Below are positions 1 to 8,712 of a stretch of 64,000 nucleotides of DNA, one piece after another (within the stretch, counting starts at the first letter, position 1; each line of letters starts with the position of its first letter). Under the pieces are notes generated by a model. It worked only from the letters and a program-made list of their open reading frames with translations. It searched no databases and had not been told where the DNA came from. Where the stretch lies: NCBI GenBank assembly GCA_023053545.1, contig JAKZAN010000007.1, positions 558,001 to 622,000 of the forward strand, in the 5' to 3' direction. The position numbers were made by a program, and so were the translations under genes. The stretch is from Lepidurus packardi. Taxonomy: Eukaryota > Arthropoda > Branchiopoda > Notostraca > Triopsidae.

Positions 1-1
1 A

Positions 2-1293
2 AGGCCGTCGCCTCCTCAGCCGCCTCCTGCGAGCAACAAACCCACCATCAATGTAATTTCTATACCCATAAAAAGTAGTCTTAAAATTAATGTCAATGTA
101 TAGGGGGACTGTACTAGAACTGAATCATTGCCAAATCCGCCTTTGCCCAACAAACCCAGCCTGGCCTCCGTGCCGAGGAAGCCCAACTTGGCTCCCCGAC
201 CTCCTACTCTAGCAGCGAGTCCTACCAGTCCTACTGCAAGACCTTGCCCGCCCTCTCAAGCCAGCAAGCCTCTGCTTCCTCCGAAATCGCCTTCCATAAC
301 ATCGTCGCCGAGTAACTTTTCCCTGCCTTCTTCACCGCCAGTGTTGCCCAATGGGCGTCCGCCTAGTGTAGGGCGCTCCCAAAGCGTAAGGCTGGGCATG
401 AAACCGGCCCCTGCACCGCCGATGCCTAATCGGTCGCCGTCGTCTGCCGGGCCGCCCAATTCCAGTCATTTGCATTCACAGACCGGGTTCGCGAATCCGT
501 CTGGTGAAACTATGCTTACCAAAGCGAGCAGTTCGCCCTTCTTGGAAGCTGCAGGACAGTACCCGCGGCCCCATCCTCCGCGTGAAGGACATGCCACTTT
601 GCCTCGAGTTCCTCCGCCTTTAATGGGAGGCATGACCGCTGGAAGATCTATAACGACTGTAGTCGGTAGTCGTCCTAATGAGCGGCCACCTCCTCCGCCA
701 CCTTTGCGTCAGATTCCGCCTCATCCGGGCACAGCTCCTCCACCTCCACCTCCACCCAATGTGGCTCCGCCCCAACCACCCTCAGTGGTTCATCTCCGGC
801 ATCGAACTACGCCTGCTCCTCCGCCTCCTGTACCTCTAGCCATGGTAGACTACTTTCAAATATTATTGACAGAGCATTAACCTTGCATTTTCCTGTAGAT
901 GGACGGAGCGATCAATGGTCCACCCATAGTACCGCCCCGTGATTCTTCTTTAAGGAAACAGTCCATTGTCCTAGGTAATGTCTTGGAGCTGAGTAAGAGA
1001 CAATATAACAAATATTCTGTTAACAGATGAAATGGAAAGAAGGTTTGGTACCATGTTTCGACCCATTAGTCAATTGACGGCCCCTGATCCCTTCAGTGGA
1101 GCAGTGAAAGCGTATCCCAGTCAAATTGGTAAATTTTGAAAGCTAAGCTCCTTCGGAAAACTGTGCAGCTTCTTTGTGTTTCTGTCTAGCCGTGAATCAA
1201 AGTCAAAGGCGCGCCCAAGCTCCACAGCCCCCGAACCTCACCCAAATGCAAATAGGAAACAAGATGTGGGCCACCAATGCATCGGATTGTTAA
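2..1293 (+). CDS. Vrp1: WASP-interacting protein (verprolin/WIP family), 3' part
   Basis: Proline-rich actin-cytoskeleton adaptor; the family binds actin through an N-terminal WH2 domain and WASP through a C-terminal segment. Only the 3' part is present, so the WH2 exons lie left of the window. The body is low-complexity, with runs such as PPPPPPP and repeated SPTSP-like stretches. The end is diagnostic: RFGTMFRPISQLTAPDPF followed by AYPSQI matches the WASP-binding RFxFHPISDLPPPEP...YPSK of WIP. Exons: about 2-52, then one beginning at 104 or 118 and running to 844, then 899-974, 1027-1128 and 1190-1293 (TAA). The last three junctions keep phase. The first junction is uncertain: an acceptor at 103 fits the P-rich upstream frame, while one at 117 fits a different frame. 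The last exon gives a short tail after the YPSQI motif, as in WIP proteins. Family identity is firm; the left edge is not. Confidence 0.85.
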
Positions 1294-2033
1294 AACCCCG
1301 ATTAGGTGAAAGTAGCTAGGTGCTAGCAGACAAAACTGTGATGAATGTGTCATAGCCACGGGAAATGAGGAAGCAGTACAGGACCGTCTTTTTTCTTGGC
1401 GAAAGAGCACAATAAGTTGGGGGAGTATGTAACGCTTCTTATCACTACACCTAATCAAGAATCAACGAAAAAGCTTTCATGTGTTTGCACCTTTCCTTCC
1501 AAAAAACAAAGCTGAGGTGGCGCGGCACTGGTTTAAGGTACAGGGAGAGAAATTCTCTGCTCAAGAGACACGTTTTGGAGTGCCATTTATAGCTGGAATT
1601 TGGGGATTTGTCGAAAAAAGGCCTTAAAGTGGAAAAAAAGAACGCGGATGTAAACCTTAGCACGTAGTTACATTGTGCACTTGTTAGCCCTGTTGCGTTA
1701 CTTTTGTTGGAAATGTTGCGAGTTTACATGATTTGTCCCATAAAAGCTCTTTGAACTTGTAAGCGGTTTGTAAATTGTTGTACAGCGCACTGAAAAAATT
1801 TAGAGCTTGGCTGAAGAATTGCCAATAGATTTTGAACATATCGTGTACCAAATTACGAGGAAACATATATAAATATAACTAATACATATTGGAGCTATCG
1901 GGACATGGCTGGGAATTTCGAAATGGCGCTGAACCGAAAATTGGGATGTTAAACGTGTATTGCACTTCTTGACACTAGAACTCGGCATACCAGCATAGGA
2001 GCATGACGAGCCTTTTATCATGTGTGACGGATC
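1294..2033. other. Intergenic, no gene seen
   Basis: AT-rich spacer between the WIP gene and the small secreted ORF at 2034. Short ORFs occur on minus but have no signal peptide, repeat or family resemblance. The only regulatory-looking element is the TATA-like string at 1866. Confidence 0.5.
1866..1873 (+). promoter_or_regulatory. TATA-like box upstream of ORF 2034
   Basis: TATATAAA about 160 nt upstream of the ATG at 2034. A start site about 30 nt downstream would give a 5' leader of roughly 140 nt. The surroundings are AT-rich, so chance occurrence is possible. Confidence 0.3.
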
Positions 2034-2315
2034 ATGAAGGTGGCAACCCTACTTGCGCTTGTGCTCACTCGTATTGTTTACAGTCAAGTAATGGCCAAGG
2101 CTAACTATACGGTCAGGATACCAATTAAGACAGAGAACGTCTTTTGGTTCCTACCGGCACCTAATGGTGTTGACCATAAGCGAAGCTTCTTTTACAATCA
2201 CAATCAACTTTCCGTATTTCGTTGTCCCATGGAAGGCAAAATACTAATTTTATTAAAGAGGAGTAATGGACTAGGGCTCGAGTTCGATTATTACACTAGA
2301 GTAACTACGAGTTAG
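2034..2315 (+). CDS. Small putative secreted protein, 93 aa
   Basis: Unrecognised. The ORF starts with a textbook signal peptide (MKVATLLALVLTRIVYS, likely cleaved before Q), followed by about 75 residues of mixed polar and aromatic sequence. There is one N-glycosylation sequon (NYT) and only one cysteine in the mature part, so it is not a disulfide-rich peptide. It is intronless as drawn. A cryptic acceptor-like tttacag lies inside the signal sequence, so the real gene could be spliced differently. A TATATAAA string lies 160 nt upstream. No homologue is recalled; it could be a lineage-specific secreted peptide or a chance ORF. Confidence 0.4.
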   Translation: MKVATLLALVLTRIVYSQVMAKANYTVRIPIKTENVFWFLPAPNGVDHKRSFFYNHNQLSVFRCPMEGKILILLKRSNGLGLEFDYYTRVTTS

Positions 2316-2446
2316 GGACGAAGAATACGGACGTAAGTGAATTGAGAAAGAATGGCGCGCACGGAGCACAACCGCTACGGTAAATTTTCTAGCGCATTTT
2401 TTTAATTTTTAATTTTTTTTTTAGGGGAGGCGCCTTTTTCTTTTAC

Positions 2447-2452
2447 TTTATT
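2447..2452 (-). terminator. Poly(A) signal for the Kv beta gene
   Basis: Plus-strand TTTATT reads AATAAA on minus, 435 nt beyond the Kv beta stop codon at 2887. It is the nearest canonical signal downstream of that gene. Confidence 0.45.
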
Positions 2453-2886
2453 CTAGAACGTCCCAAAAATTGTAGCAAGGCTGTGGACGTATGCGAAAAG
2501 AGCAGGCACGCGCCAGGTAAAGAAACCATCCGCAATATAAAAAGAAAACGATCACGGCCTTTTTGCCAGTTTTAGCACGTTGGCATTTTTGTCTTGACTT
2601 GCTGAAATTTCCGTGACTAGAAACTTGACTTGACTTTTCGTTGGAAAAAATGACTAGAAGAGACGGAAAATTGGGAGCTTCTTTTCTTTCCTTTTTTTTT
2701 GTCTTTTTATAAGATGACGCAAAATTTATCAAAGCCAGTAGGTTCGCCTTTTTTGGGATCAGGCGTGAGTTGTTCTGTGTCTACGCTAACATCACTGCCG
2801 AGAGTTTCCTCCATGGGAGCAAGTGGTCCCCTTGCTGGGGTGCAGTTGGGCTCCGAGTCTGATGAGGCTCTCGCCCCAGGTGATTG

Positions 2887-4958
2887 TCACCTTAACGCCA
2901 AAGTCGATACCATGGGGGGGCGCACAGGTTTGTTTTCCAATACACGTTCTATTTCCAGTAAAACGGCGGTAGTTAACTTGGGCACGAGCTATAAAAAACC
3001 GTGGGAAAGACAGACAGGTCAAATAAAAGCAGCAAGTCCACCCCCTCTCATAGGTGGAGTCTTTCAGTTTTTCTCATTACCTGTAAGGCTTGCAGGTTCT
3101 CATAAAGCTGTTCTATGGAGGCTGCCCCAATGAGAAGACAGTGAACCTGGTCGTTCTTTAATCCCCAGGCAATGGCCAACTGTGCTGGAGTGCAGTGCAA
3201 TCGATCCGCCAGCGCAGAAATTTCCCGCAACTTGGACGCATGGCGTCGGTTATCGTCAGGGCAAGAACGGCCAGCATTCGCATTCCATGGAGGGTTCTTA
3301 AAAAAAGCCGAGATAAAAACATCACTGAATATCGAATCAGGCATAAAAGACAATAGACTTTTTTTGCAGTTCCAAGAAAGTAATACTTCTTTCGTCGATC
3401 CCGAGTCATCCTCTGTCCAGCTCAGCGAAGAATACTTGTGCTGCGAAATAAGAAGTATATATCTTCATCTCAACCTTTCTGCTTAGGTGACGTAAAACGT
3501 ATACCCTGAACGAAGCTCGTGTAAAGCCAGGCACTCCGTCTTCCAATTTGCCCATCATAAAACCCATAGTCAAAGGGGACCAGGCCATTAATCCCACTCC
3601 TGCTTGGATATTGATCATAAGGCGGTGTAGCGAGCGTTAAAAAAAGGAAACCGAAAAGAAACACCCAATGGAGTGAGACAAGGGGAAGCTTTCGTCATTA
3701 ACATACCAATCTTGTTATAGGTTTCAGGCAAGGAAAGTTCCACTTTATCCCGGCAGAGAAAATGGTACTCGGTCTGCTCGCAGATTGGGGTGATGCAATT
3801 GAATTGACGGCAATTATTGTACGCTTCGGAAATCTCCACTGCAGTCCACCGCGACGTCCCCCAGTACATTACCCAGCCCTGGCTTAGCACGTGTTGCATA
3901 GTCCTTACCACCTCTGTACCCGCAAGTACCAGCATATTAACAAGTTACGTAGCTCTAATGAGTAAAATAACCAAGTTTGTACCTTCCATGGGACACATGG
4001 GATCAGCGCGATGAAGCAGCACGACATCGACGTACTCGAGTTGCAGACGTTCCAGGGAGTTCTTGATCGATTCAATAATATGCTTGCGAGATAACCCTCG
4101 TTCATCCGCCCTTGAAATTCGGAAAGTGAAAACACGCCAACAATAATTGGCCCATACTTGTAACTCCAGTACACCTTGGTCACAATCACGTAGGACGACC
4201 GTCTCCAACCTCGCTGTTTGAGTATTCTACCCAATTGAAGCTCGGCTCTCGGCCCGCAATAAGCGTCCGATAAATCAAATACATTAACGCCACTTTCATA
4301 TGCCATATTTACAATCTCGTCGGCTTGATCTTCAGTGACTTGATTACTAAAGGTAACCCAGGTTCCTGTCCGGGAATTTTACAACAGAAAAAAAAATTAG
4401 AGAAAAAAAGGAAGCGGTGGAGAGCGTTATCAAAAATTCGGTGGGAAATCTTGTTTCTTCGTGCCCTAAAACCCTTTTCAGACATGCCTTTTGCATAAAG
4501 AAAAATCAATACGGCACTAGTAACCCCCTGACCTTTGGGACAGAAGTAAGTAAGAAAACGACATGCAGACGACACACGAAACGCTAAAATAGCCACTCCG
4601 GAAGTAAGGAACATGCCAGGAATGATCTCAAATTCTTACCCAACCCAATGTTCGACACTCGTAAACCACTTTTACCCAAATTACGATAGCGTAAGCCAGG
4701 CGTGGGCGTAGACTGTCGACTAAATGAGCGGACTAGTGTAGGAATACCTAAAACATACCAACAGTTTTCCCCGCATTAGCCTACGCGACGGAATGCCAGG
4801 CAGAGCACGTGAACATGGATGCTGCAGGGCATTTTCTTTTATTAATTACCTGGTGAAAGAGTGTCGTCTTTCTCTTTCTCTTTGGCTAGAGTTAAGGAAG
4901 GGGGGGTATCCTGATGGGGTGTTGTCTGCACATCTTCCATGCAGTCAAGACTCGCCAT
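2887..4958 (-). CDS. Hk: Voltage-gated K+ channel beta subunit (Hyperkinetic-type aldo-keto reductase)
   Basis: Cytoplasmic beta subunit of Shaker-type channels with an NADPH-binding aldo-keto reductase fold. Eight coding exons on minus, all phase-consistent: 4850-4958, 4640-4747, 4158-4365, 3983-4110, 3707-3913, 3505-3599, 3081-3296, 2887-2988; 390 aa. Family landmarks in order: [14 protein letters not shown] near residue 60, [16 protein letters not shown] (catalytic Asp and Tyr), [11 protein letters not shown] (catalytic Lys), [55 protein letters not shown] and the C-terminal [15 protein letters not shown]. The residue after DVVLL is His, as I recall for insect Hyperkinetic and typical AKRs, where mammalian Kv beta has Asn. 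The start was set at the first ATG (4958, MASLDCMED); a second Met lies at 4940. The splice acceptor just upstream (4972-4974) means a further 5' exon exists and could carry an alternative N-terminus. Confidence 0.95.
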
Positions 4959-5294
4959 CGGAGCGCGACTCCTGAAACAAAACAACACCAGAAATGACAC
5001 TACTATAATACATTTCTACTCATTTCAGACACCAAAAGAGACACCAAGCCTAACGCTAACGTTATGTCATTCCTTGGGTCTCCCTAAATAGCCAAACTTA
5101 GGTCGATAATGAGGACTGGCCAACAAATGTAGCTTCGACTTGGACTAGCTGGGTACACAAAACAAACAAAATCGATGAATTTTCGCGGTACGACAAACAA
5201 GACTTCCCCTACAGCAATCTACTGTTTCTTTACGCCAAGACATGCAACCCCAAGCGATGTTCCTATGCGTGTTTTTTGGACTGAGCGAATTCAT

Positions 5295-5308
5295 CCCCCC
5301 CCCCCCCC
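5295..5308. repeat. Poly(C) tract, 14 C
   Basis: Uninterrupted C14 upstream of the Kv beta gene. Such tracts can form i-motif or triplex structure and are error-prone in sequencing. Confidence 0.9.
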
Positions 5309-5909
5309 TTAATAGTACTATCTAGCCGATCCCCCTTCTATTCTTTTAGGGGGGAGCACACGAGACCTACTTGTACAGTACTCACGATGGACCTTGGCAT
5401 TCGAAACAAAAATGTGCATCGATGGCGACTCCGCAATGCGGTGCCAAGTATCATTTTCGCCCTGCATGTCCCAAAATAAACGTTGGGATGTTGATTTAAA
5501 ACTAGGGCACCAAGAAAGAGAAGCACCGGCGAACCCAAAAACTCAGTAACACAATAATAATTCTCAAAGAAGCAGCAGCACACGTGTGTTTTTTCTGGCT
5601 TCGCTTTTGTCTCGTACCGGAACGGCGAGACGACGTTATCCAAAGTACCGTAACCTTTCAAGCAAGCGCACATGTCGATCACCACCGTACAGTACGTATA
5701 AGACCAGCAAGAAAACAGCAGCAGTGGCACGGAACAGGAAGGTTACTAATGTTTGTGGTTGTGCGGGAAAAAGGGAGAATCAATTAGTCTTGACTTTGGT
5801 AGAACTTTGGTAGAGGAAAAGACTAGAAGAATAGTTTTTCTTTCTTTTTTGTTTCCCTAAAGCTCAGACAGAGAACAAGAGACACTTGGGATAAGAGTGG
5901 TCGGTTGCT

Positions 5910-5920
5910 GGGGGGGGGGG
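5910..5920. repeat. Poly(G) tract, 11 G
   Basis: Uninterrupted G11, complementary to the C14 tract about 600 bp to the left. Confidence 0.9.
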
Positions 5921-6360
5921 AATGAAAAATAATCGGGGATGTCACCGTACTAAGCTGATGCTCCTGCGCGGGAAGGAGTCTTAGAGTTTCATTTTTAATT
6001 CACTCCTCCTAGCTCACTGAGTTAGGTTTAACTTTCCCGCTCTGTAAGCACTGACACTGGAAACGGTACTTTGATTCCAGTCCCACATAGGAATGGCTGC
6101 AGAAGAACGGCGCGGGGCAGACTCGCGGTCGGCACCGTCTGTCAATCGACTTCGCTACCATGGACACCGTGCAGACGACATGCAGCGGAGAGCGGAGTCG
6201 GCGTGTGCCTCATGTGTATGGACGGCCGTAAAAGCGGACGTCACGTGACCTTAGGTCACACAAGCTAAACCGAGTTCTTTTTGTGAACGCACGTCAGTCT
6301 TAGCCAGCGGTTTAAAATATCAGGACTTGATTTACATTCGTTTTCTTTTTTTCCTTTTAG

Positions 6361-6518
6361 GTATCGCGCTGGCTCAACCAAAACCCGGTGAAAAAAAGTG
6401 CCACAAACATGTGACTTGGATTATGAAATTCAAACCCGGACCCAAGGATCTTCAAAAGCCTGCTTCAGCTGTGGTAACTTGCCAGAAACACAACATTACT
6501 ACGACTAAATACAACTAG
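6361..6518 (+). CDS. Possible last exon of a small secreted protein
   Basis: A strong polypyrimidine tract and acceptor (tttttttccttttag) precede an open exon reading GIALAQPKPGEKKCHKH and ending KYN-stop, about 52 codons. GIALAQ looks like the end of a signal peptide, which would leave a short first exon with the hydrophobic core upstream in phase 1, as in the Thr-rich gene at 57.3 kb. I could not find that first exon. Reading the polypyrimidine tract itself as protein also gives a hydrophobic stretch, but there is no ATG, so that reading is probably an artefact. The mature part is Lys-rich with two cysteines and one NIT sequon. No family recognised. Confidence 0.3.
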
Positions 6519-7108
6519 AAAGGCACGAATGACTTTCTTTTTTCTTTTATCTCTCAAGCTGACTACAGGCGGAATTTGATTGTTGTCCAAAAACGTTTGA
6601 AAAGTTCCAACATTACAAGGACCCTTATTGACAAACATCGGAGTTCTGCTTGCAGCTATCTGTTTCGCGTATGAAAAAAACAGACTATTTCACGATTTTT
6701 GGAAGTCGTAAAGGACACAGGAGATATTGCACAGAAGAATGACATACAAGCATCCGACAGGAATGCCTTCAAAGAAGGAACGTGAAAGCCAAACAAGTCA
6801 TACACGAAAATAAGGACGACACATCTCGGGAGGAGCGGTTTTTGTTCTCTGAATTAAAAATAAAACGTCGATTTTTTGTAAAATTTTTTTTGCTGAACAG
6901 ATTCTGACCAAGTGTATCTACGTCAAGTTGGAAATAGACCTCAGTGGGCATAGCTCCAGGTGCTATGCTTTATGGAAAGCCACCAGGCCGAACTTGGGTT
7001 AAGTAACAAGACAAGCATGAGAAGCGCTAGTACGTCTTCTCAGATTGTCTGTTTCTTGGCAAACAGAAACATCTTAAGGGGTCGAAAAAAAATACATAAA
7101 AAGATGAC

Positions 7109-7207
7109 ATGAAAAAAATACCGATACTCAAGTTAACGAGTCTTTTGTTAACATTGGCGTCAAGCGCTAATGGCAAAGCCGCAGCCACAAGGACTCTTGG
7201 CTTGTGA
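7109..7207 (+). CDS. Short signal-peptide ORF, possible first exon
   Basis: The ATG at 7109 opens MKKIPILKLTSLLLTLASSANG, an excellent signal peptide with a predicted cut near SSANG, followed by KAAATRTLGL and TGA at 7205. Complete, it encodes 32 aa. It could instead be a first exon with the donor CTT|gtgaaa at 7204 (phase 2). Downstream plus-strand sequence includes a Gly-rich reading (IGIGLGNGRGLHMGLLRGPF) at about 7549-7608, but I found no in-phase join. A 2-codon upstream ORF (ATG at 7104) overlaps the start. The locus overlaps a coding-like minus-strand locus. Confidence 0.3.
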   Translation: MKKIPILKLTSLLLTLASSANGKAAATRTLGL

Positions 7208-7322
7208 AACACGACGAAATAGAGGATACCATGAAGAGGCCTCATTTGTTGGCGATGTAGCTCAAAGTACGACGGAATCTTTTGGAATCTTGCTTGACAG
7301 TTCAGTCATTCCTTTTCGACGT

Positions 7323-7666
7323 TCAACAGTTTTGGAAGAAGATCACCTTCAAAATGTTCCCGCCTTCGCCGCCCATTAGCGTGGACAGGAAGGCATGAGC
7401 CAGCGTTTTCCTATTAATTTCAGATTGTTTTTCGACGACCTCGTGTAGTGTTTTGTATATCCGTCAACTTGTTGGTGCTCTTACCACTGTGAAGCACGTT
7501 CATCCATCCCTGCTCCTCCGCGTTCGGTATTGTAGGCTTGAATATTGGCATTGGCTTGGGCAACGGCCGTGGCTTGCACATGGGCTTGCTCCGCGGCCCC
7601 TTTGGCGGCACCCACCCCGTGTGCCGCGGGTGGTGACGCGTACCAGAATTGATGAGCCAGAATGAG
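7323..7666 (-). CDS. Possible two-exon Ala-rich small protein, minus strand
   Basis: On minus, an open segment (7485-7666) reads HGVGAAKGAAEQAHVQATAV onward into an Ala/Gln/Asn-rich stretch and ends at a good donor (CAGTG|gtaagag, phase 2). An acceptor (ttaatag) at about 7411 continues in phase as WKTLAHAFLSTLMGGEGGNI, with a stop at 7323. The phase match and helical composition favour a real gene. There is no initiator Met and no acceptor at the upstream end. A neighbouring frame (GGYLLEDWLPVRGTRSNT, after the acceptor at about 7728) is open but joins only by a frameshift or an implausible 16-nt gap. An undetected exon, a sequencing indel or a decayed gene are all possible. Function unknown. 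Confidence 0.3.
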
Positions 7667-7915
7667 TCAACCCCGTATTGGAACGTGTTCCTCTAACGGG
7701 GAGCCAGTCCTCTAACAGATAGCCACCCTAGAAAATAAGATAACCCCAAACATTAGATACTGGTGACATAATTCAATCATGTGCTTTTTGACGATAGACG
7801 GTATCCAACACCAGGCTGAGAGATTGCACCCAAGTTTCCTGAACAGCCTAACTTTAAATAAAAGTGAAAAAGACTTGAACGGACCCGAAAAAGCCTTTTA
7901 CTCGGAGAACACGCC

Positions 7916-8704
7916 CACAGTATAGAGGTTTACACAGTATGGTAACAGGGGTATCCTTCCAATGTTAAGGTTTTCTGACAAATCTCTCGGTCCCAAGAGG
8001 ATGTGAGGGTACGAAGGCTTATATGGGGGATGGATTCCCAGACTGTGCCATGTACCCCCATGTAGGCATTCCTAATCTACTAGAAAAAGGGTTCGAGAAG
8101 AGAAGAAAACATTCAGAAAACGGGGGACTGGTGACCTTACTCTCGGGCACTCTAGGGAGTTTTGGGCTGACGTAGGGTCCTACCGGCAACGCGCGCATTT
8201 GAACGTGTTAAGAAAAATACTAAACTTGCAAAAGTTAGTAACATTTAGGAACAGTTGCAAAGTACCAATGTAATGGATAACTCGTATATAGACATAAATG
8301 GTCATAACAACACATATAGACATTAATATACATGGGTATTTTATAGTATATTGGGTTAAACCTGTATACTATAAAACACCTATGTATGGGTTGCAAAATA
8401 GACTGCCTCCTCGTGGTGCACCCTGGGTAACGCGCAATAGTCTAGAATGTGTATACGTGTTGTGCTTTGACCTAGTTAATTCATCTTTTATTTTAAGCTC
8501 ACGCAGTTTAACGCAATAGATTTAAATTACGCGCTTTGTAAACCGTCGTGACTTTTTTTGAACTGCACTGGGAGGTTTGCGAATGTACCCTTTCGTCTTC
8601 TGGCCTTTTAGCTGAATATTACTCTGGGGACCGAGAAGGTCGTCAGAAAACCTTAACATTGGAAGATAGCCCTGTTACCATACTGTGTAAAACTCTATAC
8701 TGTG
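7916..8704. mobile_element. Non-autonomous DNA transposon with 78-bp TIRs and 8-bp TSD
   Basis: The element begins CACAGTATAGAG and ends CTCTATACTGTG. The terminal inverted repeats (7916-7993 and 8627-8704) are nearly identical over about 78 bp with a few substitutions and small indels. Both ends are flanked by the same 8 bp, AACACGCC (7908-7915 and 8705-8712), which is a target-site duplication. The 630-bp interior has no meaningful ORF and no transposase, so this is a MITE-like copy. It contains a second perfect-looking hairpin at 8328-8387. An 8-bp duplication with CA...TG termini points to the hAT or P superfamilies; which one cannot be settled here. The near-identical arms and intact duplication suggest a fairly recent insertion. 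Confidence 0.85.
8328..8387. repeat. Internal palindrome of the transposon
   Basis: Arms 8328-8350 and 8365-8387 pair over about 23 bp with two mismatches around a 14-nt loop. It lies near the centre of the element. Confidence 0.75.
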
Positions 8705-8712
8705 AACACGCC

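Larger units (their letters stand above)
4959..6360. other. Intergenic / 5' region of the Kv beta gene
   Basis: This must hold the Kv beta promoter and upstream exon(s), which I could not place with confidence. A minus-strand donor GTGAGT near 5380-5385 ends an open segment, but its phase does not join the first coding exon. The region also contains a C14 tract and a G11 tract. Confidence 0.4.

Noticed and set aside
5338-5730. 130-aa minus ORF ending at a GTGAGT donor, considered as a Kv beta first exon
   Set aside because: No ATG reading of this segment joins the first recognised Kv beta exon without a stop codon or a frame break.
7596-7615. A 16-nt GT...AG segment that would join two open frames on minus at about 7.6 kb
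   Set aside because: Far shorter than every other intron in the window (about 45 nt minimum), so not credible as an intron.
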